64,000 bases of DNA from Natrinema zhouii (lineage in GTDB: Archaea > Halobacteriota > Halobacteria > Halobacteriales > Natrialbaceae). The stretch spans positions 1,302,001 through 1,366,000 of the forward strand of contig NZ_CP059154.1 of NCBI RefSeq assembly GCF_013456555.2, in the 5' to 3' direction. Position 1 is the stretch's first letter; each line of letters starts with the position of its first letter. Under the pieces are notes generated by a model. The model saw only the letters and a program-made list of their open reading frames with translations. It had not been told where the DNA came from and did no database searches. Shown here one piece after another: positions 15,728 to 24,471 of the stretch. The translations under genes and the position numbers were made by a program.

Positions 15728-17443
15728 ATGGAGGGAGTACCGTTCCTCGTTCAGTCGCTCGCCGCACTGTACCCGGCCGACGTCGATCCCAGTGATAACC
15801 TCACGGAGTCGCTTTCGTTTACCGACTCCCGCTACGATGGCGAGACGGTCGTTCGAGCGGGATACGGCGCTGGTATCGTCGCCGCCGTCCTGCCACTGCC
15901 GTTGTTGGCAACGTCAGCACCGATCCCGTTCGTGCTGTTTTTCGTGCTCGTGTTACCGCTCGCGGCGGTTCACAGCGTCCACTCGTTGCCGCACGTGCAA
16001 GCGGCGTTTCGCAGAACCGAAGCGCTCGGCGACACCCCGAACCTCGTCGGGCGGGCGGTGTTGCGCATGCAGGTGCAACCGGCGCTGGAAAGCGCAGTTC
16101 GGTTCGCGGCCGAAACCGGTTCCGGCCCGTTGTCCGCGAGTCTCACCGGCCATATCGATCGGTCGATGGGAACGTCCGGGACGGGTCTGCTCTCGTTCGC
16201 CGAGGAATGGGCCGAGTGGTTCCCGGCGCTTCGGCGGTCCTCGCATCTGCTCGTTGCTGCCCAGGACGCACCCGACGCCGAGCGCGTTCGAACGCTCGAT
16301 CGGGCGCTCTCGGCCGTGCTCGACGGCACCCGCAGCCAGATGGCGGATTTTACGTCGGCGATCCGCGCACCGGCGACCGGGCTGTTCGCCTTCGGGATCA
16401 TGCTCCCGCTCGCACTCATCTCGCTCGTTCCGACGGTGCCGATGGTCGGCTACTCCGTCAACATCTGGCTGTTCGTACTCCTGTACAACGTCGTGCTCCC
16501 CGGGGTCCTGATCGTCGCAAGTCTCTGGTTACTCGTCCGTCGGCCGGTCGCGTTTCCGCCACCGACGATCGATCACGATCATCCGGAGATCCCCGATCGA
16601 CTCCGACTTCGACTGCTGTGGGGCGTCCTCGCCGGTCTCTGTGGGTACGTGGCGATCACTATGGTCGGCCCCGCCCACCTCGCCCCGGTTACCGCAATCG
16701 GTCTCGGCGTCGGCGTCGCACTACTCGCAATATATCACCCCGTCCTCGCGGTTCGACACTACGTCCGCGACGTCGAAGCCCATCTGACCGATGCGCTCTA
16801 CATCGTCGGTCAGCAGGTTGCTGAAGGCGAATCCGTGGAGTCGGCGGTCGAACTCGCAGGGGATCGCGTCCCCGGCGAAACCGGTGCTGTCTTCGAAGAC
16901 GCCGCCGGGCTCCAGCGGCGGCTCCATACGGGCGTTCGAGCGGCATTTCTCGGCCAGTACGGTGCTCTTCGAAACGTTCCAAGCCCTCGAACTCGAGGGA
17001 CCGCCGCGTTGCTCGCGATCGCCTCGGACGAAGGGAAACCCGCCGGCCGCGCCATCGTTTCCATGGCCGACCACCTCGAGGAACTCGAGGCAGTCGAAGC
17101 CGAGACGAAACGAAACCTCGAGCAGGTGACCGGGACGCTCGACAACACAGCGGCGTATTTTGCGCCGCTCGTGGCCGGAGCGACAGTCGGTATGGCCGCC
17201 ATGATGTCGAGCGAGGATATCATCGCCTCGGGCGAGATGAGTGCTGCCGCGTTCCCCGCGGAATCGCTCGCGGTCGTCGTCGGTCTCTATCTGATCACGC
17301 TCTGTTTCATCATCACCCCGCTCTCGATCGGGCTTCGCCACGGGCTCGACCGGGCCCTCGTCGGCTATCACGTCGGTCGCACGCTCGTCTCGTCGATGGT
17401 GCTGTACGTCCTGACCGTAGCCGTCATCGGCGTCTTACTCTGA
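15728..17443 (+). CDS. Type II secretion F-like (TadC/PilC) membrane protein
   Basis: Encodes 571 aa. Two T2SSF modules are present, each a cytoplasmic helical bundle followed by membrane helices. Hydrophobic clusters lie at about residues 45-80, 215-265, 300-340 and 480-571. It would be the inner-membrane platform for the ATPase encoded 7 bp upstream. Archaeal T4P platforms (PilC, ArlJ) have this duplicated architecture. No pilin gene is obvious in the neighbourhood, but the next products have N-terminal membrane helices. Confidence 0.9.
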   Translation: MEGVPFLVQSLAALYPADVDPSDNLTESLSFTDSRYDGETVVRAGYGAGIVAAVLPLPLLATSAPIPFVLFFVLVLPLAAVHSVHSLPHVQAAFRRTEALGDTPNLVGRAVLRMQVQPALESAVRFAAETGSGPLSASLTGHIDRSMGTSGTGLLSFAEEWAEWFPALRRSSHLLVAAQDAPDAERVRTLDRALSAVLDGTRSQMADFTSAIRAPATGLFAFGIMLPLALISLVPTVPMVGYSVNIWLFVLLYNVVLPGVLIVASLWLLVRRPVAFPPPTIDHDHPEIPDRLRLRLLWGVLAGLCGYVAITMVGPAHLAPVTAIGLGVGVALLAIYHPVLAVRHYVRDVEAHLTDALYIVGQQVAEGESVESAVELAGDRVPGETGAVFEDAAGLQRRLHTGVRAAFLGQYGALRNVPSPRTRGTAALLAIASDEGKPAGRAIVSMADHLEELEAVEAETKRNLEQVTGTLDNTAAYFAPLVAGATVGMAAMMSSEDIIASGEMSAAAFPAESLAVVVGLYLITLCFIITPLSIGLRHGLDRALVGYHVGRTLVSSMVLYVLTVAVIGVLL

Positions 17444-17545
17444 TCACATCGGTGACGGCGCTCGTCGCATCAGGAGGATGGATCACCTCGTCTCGTCATC
17501 CTCTCGATAGCCTTGCTTCGCCACCGCTCCTCCGCTCTGCTCGAG

Positions 17546-17553
17546 TTTAAATA
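17546..17553 (+). promoter_or_regulatory. Box A before the membrane-anchored protein set
   Basis: TTTAAATA within CTCGAGTTTAAATA; its first A is 27 nt upstream of ATG 17576. The 132-bp gap after the TadC-like gene supports a separate transcript start. Confidence 0.65.
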
Positions 17554-17575
17554 CGAACACGCGGCCACCAGCAGC

Positions 17576-18472
17576 ATGGATCTGGAAGCCCCGGTCGATG
17601 CGTGGTACGTCTGGCTGGCCGTCTCGATTGTCAGCGCCGCCATCGCCGGTATCGCGCTCGGATTGCCAACCGGACCGCCCCCGGACGCGAATCGAGCCGC
17701 AAATACTATCGAGCGAACCGCTGGAAGCTCGTACGACACAAGTGCAACGTACGATCACGACGCGACCGAGATCAAGTTCGATGGCCGAACGCTCGCGATG
17801 CGAAACGAGCACGGTACCTCCCGGGCGAGTCTCAGCTACGGGCACGTCGTCCCCGTGATGGGGCACGAACGCCTCGAGAACCTCTCTGAAGGACGGTCTT
17901 TCGAGGAAGAGTACGCGGCGGAGTTCGCGGACACGGAGACGAACGCGTTCGACGTATTTCTCGAGGGCGTCGAAAGCGCCTACGCGGACAACTCCGGAGA
18001 GTGGCGGACCGCGGACGACCAGTTACGGACGCGAACTGTGAGTACAACGCCAGTGCCGTCGATACGCGCTGCCGTCGAGATCGAGGAGAATTCGGGCTCG
18101 ACACACGAGGTTCTGTTCGCGTACGAATCGAATACGAACGTCCCGCTGGAATTTTACGCCATTGACAGTCAGGGAAGGGGAGAAATCCGGAAATCAGTCG
18201 AAGCAAGGCCTTCGAGGAACACTAGAACGATCGGACACGACGAGTTTCACGGACACAGTTCACTATCGTTTCCGATCGATGTGGAGATCATCGTCGAGGA
18301 TAACACCATCTGCAGAGACACCATCGGCGAGGATCGCGGTGACGAACTGGTAGACATCTGTGAGTCAGGCGAAGAAACCGTCAATACTGCGGACGATATC
18401 GTCGATAACCGCGGATACGTTAAACGCAATACGGAATCGGAGTCGTTCTATGTCACACTCGTCGCCGTCTAA
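17576..18472 (+). CDS. Membrane-anchored protein, pilus-like locus (DUF7283-like)
   Basis: Encodes 298 aa. One N-terminal helix (WYVWLAVSIVSAAIAGIALGL) is followed by a long soluble, probably extracytoplasmic domain rich in acidic residues. Two Cys lie near the C-terminus. No enzymatic motif seen. Position and topology match a family I recall as DUF7283 in haloarchaeal Tad-like loci (unverified). ATG 17576 is supported by the box A. It overlaps the next ORF by 23 bp, so the genes are co-transcribed. Confidence 0.8.
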   Translation: MDLEAPVDAWYVWLAVSIVSAAIAGIALGLPTGPPPDANRAANTIERTAGSSYDTSATYDHDATEIKFDGRTLAMRNEHGTSRASLSYGHVVPVMGHERLENLSEGRSFEEEYAAEFADTETNAFDVFLEGVESAYADNSGEWRTADDQLRTRTVSTTPVPSIRAAVEIEENSGSTHEVLFAYESNTNVPLEFYAIDSQGRGEIRKSVEARPSRNTRTIGHDEFHGHSSLSFPIDVEIIVEDNTICRDTIGEDRGDELVDICESGEETVNTADDIVDNRGYVKRNTESESFYVTLVAV

Positions 18473-18935
18473 CAGCCAGCGCGGCCAGACCGAGCCGCTC
18501 GCCGCACTCGTCGCCGTCTCGGCGCTCATCGTCGGCGTCGGACTCTACGGCCTCTATCTGACGGATACGCTCCCCGGAACTACCGACCGGACGACCGAAG
18601 AGACGGCAGTGACTCGGATCAAAGGGGACATCGAAACCGACGGCGTCGTTCGCAGCTATGATCACGACGAACTCGAGGAGGTGATCGAGACGGGAGCGCT
18701 TCCTCACGGACGGAACGTCTACGTGCAGGTGACGATCGTCGAAGACGGCCGCGAGACCGTCGTCGCCGATGCGTTGTTCGGGACTGACGGGCAACCGAAT
18801 CGGGATCCGATCGAGAGCGGCGAACTCGAGAAGCCACCGGCCGAAGCCGGCGTTGCCACCCGCCCCATCGCCGTCGCCACGAGACCCGGAGACGTCCGGG
18901 GTGGAACGCTACTCGTGGGGGTGTGGAACGGATGA
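18450..18935 (+). CDS. Membrane-anchored pilin-like protein (DUF7285-like)
   Basis: Encodes 161 aa. The N-terminus NSQRGQTEPLAALVAVSALI has RGQTEPLAALVAV directly before a hydrophobic helix. This resembles the class III (type IV pilin-like/TadE-like) arrangement in which cleavage would follow the Gly, leaving a hydrophobic N-terminus with Glu near position 4. A soluble domain follows. It overlaps both neighbours (23 bp and 4 bp). It is one candidate pilin or minor pilin of this locus. Cleavage by an archaeal prepilin peptidase is inference. Confidence 0.8.
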   Translation: MSHSSPSNSQRGQTEPLAALVAVSALIVGVGLYGLYLTDTLPGTTDRTTEETAVTRIKGDIETDGVVRSYDHDELEEVIETGALPHGRNVYVQVTIVEDGRETVVADALFGTDGQPNRDPIESGELEKPPAEAGVATRPIAVATRPGDVRGGTLLVGVWNG

Positions 18936-19987
18936 GCGCCGACCGCGCCGTGAGTACGGTTATGGACGTCGCGATGGCCCTCTTGCTCATTAGCGCCAGC
19001 ATCCTGCTCATCGGGATCCACCTGCATGACTCGGACGACGAGTTCGACGAGAATCGAGCCGACCGGACCGCCGAACTCCTCGGTGAATCGACCATCAGCG
19101 TCCGGTACAGCCTCGAGGACGCGGCACCGATCGCCGATCGACAGGGGGAGTACCACCGGACCGAGTACGGCTCGGCTACCGGACTCCTTGCGGACGCGGC
19201 CGTCGCGAACGTCCACGTCGACGGCACTCGAATTCGCCCTACAGGCGACGAGTTCGAAACCGCCGTCGGCGCGTCCGTCGAAAGCGCCCTCATCGGCTCG
19301 AACCGGGATTTCTACGTCGTCGCCGAGTGGGAGCCCTACGACGACGCGGCAATCAACGGCACGGCGACGGCCGGCGAACGACCACCGCCGAACGAGGACG
19401 TCTCGAGCGTCACGTTGACCGCCTCGAGCGGGATCCCTGCCATCGATTCGGACGAGATCGAAACCGCGTATCTGAACGCCGATACCTACTGGAACGACTA
19501 TCTCGGCGATCGAACCGACCTTGTCGAGAGCCCGGAGAACGCGTCGTTCGAAGCGGCCGGAACAGTGATCGGGAGCGCGATCGTCGATGGCTACTTCCCG
19601 CCGGCGGCAACCCAGCGATCCCTCGAGAGCCAAGGACTTTCCCACGAACTCACCGTCTCGCACTACGAGCAGATGGTGAAACCCCTCGAGTACGAGTTTA
19701 CGGGGACGACAGCACCAGCTCACCACGGCCCGCTCAAGCGCGACGAAGCGGACGCGGTCGAAGCGAACGCTCAGGTGGTCCGCGGGATTGCGGACGCGGA
19801 CGCGTTCGGCCGGAACGGTCTCGGGCAGTGGATCGGGGAAGATCTGCAGACGGCCCTGGCAGACGAAATCGCGGCGATAGACGAGGCGTACGACGGCCGG
19901 CAGCGAGACGAGGAGATCGCGGCGTTGCTCGCCGACGAAGTATCGACCGACGAGGTCACGATCACGATTCAAACCTGGAACGCATGA
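18932..19987 (+). CDS. Membrane-anchored protein (DUF7284-like)
   Basis: Encodes 351 aa. The N-terminus DRAVSTVMDVAMALLLISAS resembles the VSxVLDVALCLLLVSA-type beginning of archaeal pilin-like proteins; a hydrophobic helix runs to about residue 33. The rest is a soluble acidic domain of alpha/beta character, with no catalytic motif seen. The start overlaps the previous stop (ATGA), and the stop overlaps the start of the next gene, so it belongs to one tight operon. Confidence 0.8.
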   Translation: MSADRAVSTVMDVAMALLLISASILLIGIHLHDSDDEFDENRADRTAELLGESTISVRYSLEDAAPIADRQGEYHRTEYGSATGLLADAAVANVHVDGTRIRPTGDEFETAVGASVESALIGSNRDFYVVAEWEPYDDAAINGTATAGERPPPNEDVSSVTLTASSGIPAIDSDEIETAYLNADTYWNDYLGDRTDLVESPENASFEAAGTVIGSAIVDGYFPPAATQRSLESQGLSHELTVSHYEQMVKPLEYEFTGTTAPAHHGPLKRDEADAVEANAQVVRGIADADAFGRNGLGQWIGEDLQTALADEIAAIDEAYDGRQRDEEIAALLADEVSTDEVTITIQTWNA

Positions 19988-22900
19988 CGACCCGACCCCA
20001 CACAGTTTCGATCGCAGACGACGACCGTGCCCGGATTCCATTCGCACTGATCGCGGTACTGCTGCTGATCAGCAGTATCGCGATCGTCGGCGTATTGGAG
20101 TCCAGAGACACCCCAGACGTCGATACCGATCAGGCGCTCGCCATGGACCGCGCCGAGTCGGTTGCGGTCGCCGAGTTGCGGCAGGCGGTCGTCCGCGCGA
20201 CCGAGGATGCCGCCAGCGCCCCTGTCACGTCCACCGACGGAGCCGATGCTCCCGTCAGCGCCGCGATGGACGACGACGAGGCCGTGTTCGACCAGTATCT
20301 CAAACTCCTCATCTATCGGGAAGTGTCGGAATCGTTCGCGAGTACCACCCAGCAGTTCGACGGGGAGACGACCGCCAAAGCCTCCGTCGAACGGCTCGAC
20401 TGGAGCGACAGCGACGACCTCGAGGCGGCGATCGATCGAGTCTCGCTCGAGCACGGCGAATCGGGCGTCCTCACCGTCGCGGTCGATGGCATCGAGCTCA
20501 CCGTCGACGAAACGGAGGGGCAGACCGTCACGGAGCACCGAGAGCTGTCAGTGACGGTCGGCACGCCGCTCTACCAGCTCAAAAACCGAACCGACGAGTT
20601 CCAATCACAGCTCAATACGGGCTTTTTCGAAAGCGACGGTCGCTACGACGGCTTCGGGCGGTACTTCGCCGCTCGAATATATCCGTACACGTGGGGGAAA
20701 GCCTACTACGACCGACTCGGCAGCGGTGATCGCGCCTTCCACAATCTCACCCCAAACGAGCACACCGAAGTCATGGTCAACGATGCCGTCTTTGGGCTTC
20801 AGGAGAAAACCTTCGGTACAACCGACCCGTACAAGGACCGCGCTATGCTCTTGCCGACGCTCTGTATGGCCGGCGATCTCACCTCGAGCGCAGGCGATAT
20901 CGAGACTTCGGACTTCCTTCCGGACGGAAAGGCGAGCAATCTCTCTAATCAGACAGCTCTCTGTGATAGCGATCTGATCGACCAAGACGGGGAACTGCCG
21001 GATCCGCCTACCGTACAGGATATCGTTTTGACTATGCTCGAGGACAACGTCGAGACTGACGTTGAGATTCAGGCCCATCCGTTTGCCGACGTTGCGTATA
21101 TGCAGATGGCGAGTGGGATGAATATTAAAGAGGTGGAAGCAGAGTTTGACAAAAAATTGCTGAAGTCTGACCGTTTCAATGATTATTACTTAGATAGTTA
21201 TTTTTCTGATCAGGTGGAAAACGGAGAGATAGCCGATAATTTGGGGAACTATGATGAGAAGGTAATGTCAGGGATTAGGGGGATGTATGATAGTGCTGAG
21301 GATCGAGATGAGATAAAAGAGGTAATAGAGGACATATACAACGTTGAGATTCATACACAAGAGAATGGGCCTTTCAAAGATAATATGCTTCCAGTCCCTT
21401 CCCCACCGGAGAAATGGGCTCAAAACCCTGGAAACTGGTCTGGTCCAATCAATGTAACCTATTATGCTAGTAGTTCACCAGCGGATGCTGATGTCTCAAT
21501 TAACATTGACTCCAATAATGAAAATATTGAGTTTGATAGTCAAAATCTAGCTAAAATTGATATTAAATACAAAAATTCGATCAATGTCAAAGCAGAATGG
21601 AAACATAAGGATGAGAACCGATCATCACACACATACTGGGACCGAGGAAATAATATAACGTATAACTCAAATTATGAGATTACAGGCGATTTCGTCTCGG
21701 ATACTATTGCAGTGGAACGTGGGTCTCGCCGCATTCAATCGCTCTTTGAGGAAGATGTTTGGGATGAGGAGTATAAGACTGTTCAGAACTTCAAAGATAT
21801 TGAAACAAAAGCTGTTAGAGAGACATTTGATCTCAGTTCAACTTCTGTAGAATCACAGGAACTGGAACTGGAACATGAAATTGAGAGCTCAAGCCATTCG
21901 ATAATCACGGAAAGCGATTTTGACGAAGTTGTCCCATATTCTCCTAACCCGGATATAGACGTTGAGCCACGGGACAAGGGCGAACTGTACAAGTGGGCAC
22001 TATCCGAACTTAATCAGACGCATCACGAGGTCGTAACATCCACTGAGCCGCATCAGACTGATCTCTGGAATATGATTGAGAAACCAAGCCCGCTCAAGAA
22101 AGTCAAGAAGAATGTAAGTAGATTGGAAGGGAAGTTAGTGTATCAAAACGTCTCCGAGCCGTACGACAATACAGCTGATCTCCTCCGGGCAGAGGTTCGG
22201 AAGCAATATTTTGAGAACACATACGATAATATCGAACAAATTAACGGCTGGCACGACGATACACTCGGTGAGAGTAATGCCATACTCAATGGTCTCCTTG
22301 GCGGTCTTCTCGATACCAGTAATGATCTCCTCGGGGGTCCAATGAACTTCGTTGATCAGATGATGGATCCCGAAACGCGTCCTGAAGATGCACGAGCATC
22401 ACTTGAGGATTCACCGTTGCTGGAGGACGTGAACTATCAGGTCGAGGCATCGCCAACGTATCTTTCGCTAGAAACTGTTAATCGAACTGATGTCCCTGCA
22501 GTCAGACCAGCAGGGGACGATGCACTCGCTATTAATAATATCAATGAGACAAATCATACTCCGTTAGGTGCTGGATACTTCAACGGTGTCGGACATCCCG
22601 GTTTCCCTCTCATGCCGTGGCCATCCTTGTTCTACTTGCAGCTCGATGCATATTATCTTGAAGTACAAGGGGAATACGCCCGATTCGAAGTACGTGCTAA
22701 TAGTGGTGATCCGACGAGCAGTAGCGAGATGACCTATGTACGGGAAGATACAGACGTGACGATTGAGACGCCAACTTGGGCCGAAGAAAAGGAACTTACA
22801 GTCGGATCTGTTGAACCGATCTCGTTCGATAATAATCTTGTAATTCCAATAGTTGTTCCAAGTCCACAACTGATGGCAAAGGGATCACTAGGGGTCGGTG

Positions 22901-23037
22901 ATACGTGGCGATACAAAAGTTCGAAGTCACCGCGCCAAGAATGTTCAACCACTTGGAACAATGTTGGCGCTAGCTTTAACGGGGGTAATAAAAATAACTG
23001 CATCGCAAAAGAGGCATCAGACAGTCTGCCAGTATAA
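19984..23037 (+). CDS. Large membrane-anchored protein (DUF7286-like), mosaic composition
   Basis: Encodes 1017 aa. An N-terminal hydrophobic helix (IPFALIAVLLLISSIAIVGVL, about residues 18-38) is followed by AVAELRQAVVRATEDAASAPV and a long extracytoplasmic region. Position last in the operon and the N-terminus match a family I recall as DUF7286. Up to about base 21080 (residue 365) codons are GC-rich like the neighbours; from there to about 21950 they are strongly AT-rich, then intermediate to the end. The reading frame stays open throughout. The C-terminal part may have been exchanged or diversified. No catalytic motif seen. Confidence 0.82.
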   Translation: MTTRPHTVSIADDDRARIPFALIAVLLLISSIAIVGVLESRDTPDVDTDQALAMDRAESVAVAELRQAVVRATEDAASAPVTSTDGADAPVSAAMDDDEAVFDQYLKLLIYREVSESFASTTQQFDGETTAKASVERLDWSDSDDLEAAIDRVSLEHGESGVLTVAVDGIELTVDETEGQTVTEHRELSVTVGTPLYQLKNRTDEFQSQLNTGFFESDGRYDGFGRYFAARIYPYTWGKAYYDRLGSGDRAFHNLTPNEHTEVMVNDAVFGLQEKTFGTTDPYKDRAMLLPTLCMAGDLTSSAGDIETSDFLPDGKASNLSNQTALCDSDLIDQDGELPDPPTVQDIVLTMLEDNVETDVEIQAHPFADVAYMQMASGMNIKEVEAEFDKKLLKSDRFNDYYLDSYFSDQVENGEIADNLGNYDEKVMSGIRGMYDSAEDRDEIKEVIEDIYNVEIHTQENGPFKDNMLPVPSPPEKWAQNPGNWSGPINVTYYASSSPADADVSINIDSNNENIEFDSQNLAKIDIKYKNSINVKAEWKHKDENRSSHTYWDRGNNITYNSNYEITGDFVSDTIAVERGSRRIQSLFEEDVWDEEYKTVQNFKDIETKAVRETFDLSSTSVESQELELEHEIESSSHSIITESDFDEVVPYSPNPDIDVEPRDKGELYKWALSELNQTHHEVVTSTEPHQTDLWNMIEKPSPLKKVKKNVSRLEGKLVYQNVSEPYDNTADLLRAEVRKQYFENTYDNIEQINGWHDDTLGESNAILNGLLGGLLDTSNDLLGGPMNFVDQMMDPETRPEDARASLEDSPLLEDVNYQVEASPTYLSLETVNRTDVPAVRPAGDDALAINNINETNHTPLGAGYFNGVGHPGFPLMPWPSLFYLQLDAYYLEVQGEYARFEVRANSGDPTSSSEMTYVREDTDVTIETPTWAEEKELTVGSVEPISFDNNLVIPIVVPSPQLMAKGSLGVGDTWRYKSSKSPRQECSTTWNNVGASFNGGNKNNCIAKEASDSLPV

Positions 23038-23160
23038 AAGGAAGTGAGAGCTTCAGGTGTCTTTTATTCTACAAATTTTCCCCTCTTCAGTAGGCAGATA
23101 CAAATATTTGTCAGAGACTGAGGGAGATGCTGTGAAATTTTCTTTATAATCCATCACCTG

Positions 23161-24261
23161 TCACTGAAGTTCACCATTTTTTGCGTCAAATGCATATATA
23201 TTATTTCTATTGGAATGGTAGACAGATCCATTAGAGATTACTGGCTTTTCTTTAAGCCTAGATTCGAGATTTTTCTTCCAGATTATCTTTTGTTCATCAA
23301 CATCGATAGCAAGCAACCATACGTCACCACCAGTAAGAACAGAACCACTGGCCATTAGATAGACGACACTATTTGCTAATGACGGACTCCCTGGGTTCTC
23401 TAAAGTATCTATAGACCACTTTTTTGATCCATCTTTCACATCAATAGCATAAAGTCTCTCATCTTCCCCAGTAATATATACGGTGTTATTGTCAACTGTT
23501 GGATTAACTTCACCCATTAATTCTCCACGAGGGTTCTTAAATGTCCATTCTAACTCGCGATCCTCTATATTTACAGAGAACAGGGTATCTTCTGCAGCAA
23601 AATATGCCGCACCATTATTTAAAGCAGGTACAGTTGAGATAGGTAAACTAGCAGACTTTTGCCGGGTATTATATATCGTATCATCGTTACCGGTTTCGGG
23701 ATCAAATTGGTGGAGAATTCTGTTTTGAGTGCCGATTACTCCAACGTTAGTTGGGATCGGGGCTACTTCCCAAAGAAGAGAATCCTGTTTCCACCTAAGT
23801 TCTCCATTTTTTCGATTAACTGCAGCTAACCCTTGATCAATTCCAGTATAAATACGTTCATCAATTATAAGTGGATAACCATTAGACGAAGTGTTAATAT
23901 TTTTCTCCCATTCTGATTTGTTTTCCGCTATATTTATTGATAGAAAACTTCCATCGGCTGAAGTTGCGTATAATTGATCATTATCAATTATAAGATTATT
24001 GTGTATAGCATCATCAGCCTTAAAAACAGTCTGAATTTTTACATCCTCACCGCTTGGCCCAGTTGCCGTCGGATGATGACCTGTATTCTGTGGATCGACG
24101 CCATACATCGGCCACTTGGTGGGTGGTAGCTGATCGCTGTTCTCGGGTTCGTCACTCGTCTCGTCACCACTCATACAGCCGGCGAGAGTTGAGAGCCCCG
24201 CAGTGACGCCAGCACAACTCGCTAACCAGCTCCGGCGAGTTCGAATCGGTTTCCGACCCAT
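23161..24261 (-). CDS. Tat-exported PQQ-like beta-propeller lipoprotein
   Basis: Encodes 366 aa. The N-terminus RTRRSWLASCAGVTAGLS has a twin-arginine signal and LAGC lipobox at about residues 26-29, so it is exported folded and lipid-anchored. The rest is a series of beta-propeller blades (YATSADGSFLSINI, YTGIDQGLAAVNRKNGELRW, YITGEDERLYAIDVKDG and others) of the PQQ/BamB/outer-membrane-assembly type, without obvious PQQ ligands. Everything but the first 60 codons is AT-rich, like the end of the upstream pilus gene. Probably a binding or scaffold protein; function unknown. Confidence 0.85.
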   Translation of the reverse strand: MGRKPIRTRRSWLASCAGVTAGLSTLAGCMSGDETSDEPENSDQLPPTKWPMYGVDPQNTGHHPTATGPSGEDVKIQTVFKADDAIHNNLIIDNDQLYATSADGSFLSINIAENKSEWEKNINTSSNGYPLIIDERIYTGIDQGLAAVNRKNGELRWKQDSLLWEVAPIPTNVGVIGTQNRILHQFDPETGNDDTIYNTRQKSASLPISTVPALNNGAAYFAAEDTLFSVNIEDRELEWTFKNPRGELMGEVNPTVDNNTVYITGEDERLYAIDVKDGSKKWSIDTLENPGSPSLANSVVYLMASGSVLTGGDVWLLAIDVDEQKIIWKKNLESRLKEKPVISNGSVYHSNRNNIYAFDAKNGELQ

Positions 24262-24442
24262 AGTACGTATAATATTTCTATCTTGATAAAATATAATTCT
24301 TAGGTTTTATGCAAACCAAAGATGTCGCCGCCAAAGCCGATCGGCCTGTCCCAACATAGTGCATGGCTATCGGCGTCTTCATTGCCTCGAGCAACAAGCA
24401 CACACGAACACGAAAGACCAGCACTCTGGGCCGGCACGGAGG

Positions 24443-24450
24443 TTCAAAAA
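24443..24450 (+). promoter_or_regulatory. Putative box A for the MinD-KaiC-like fusion gene
   Basis: TTCAAAAA centred about 26 nt upstream of ATG 24472; it supports that start over longer in-frame ones. Confidence 0.5.
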
Positions 24451-24471
24451 GGATGCCGCGCCACTGTCGGT

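Noticed and set aside
19327..23037. Open frame of 1236 codons including the large membrane protein gene
   Set aside because: The part before 19984 overlaps the preceding gene in another frame and has no membrane-anchor start; ATG 19984 gives the hydrophobic N-terminal helix and overlaps the previous stop.
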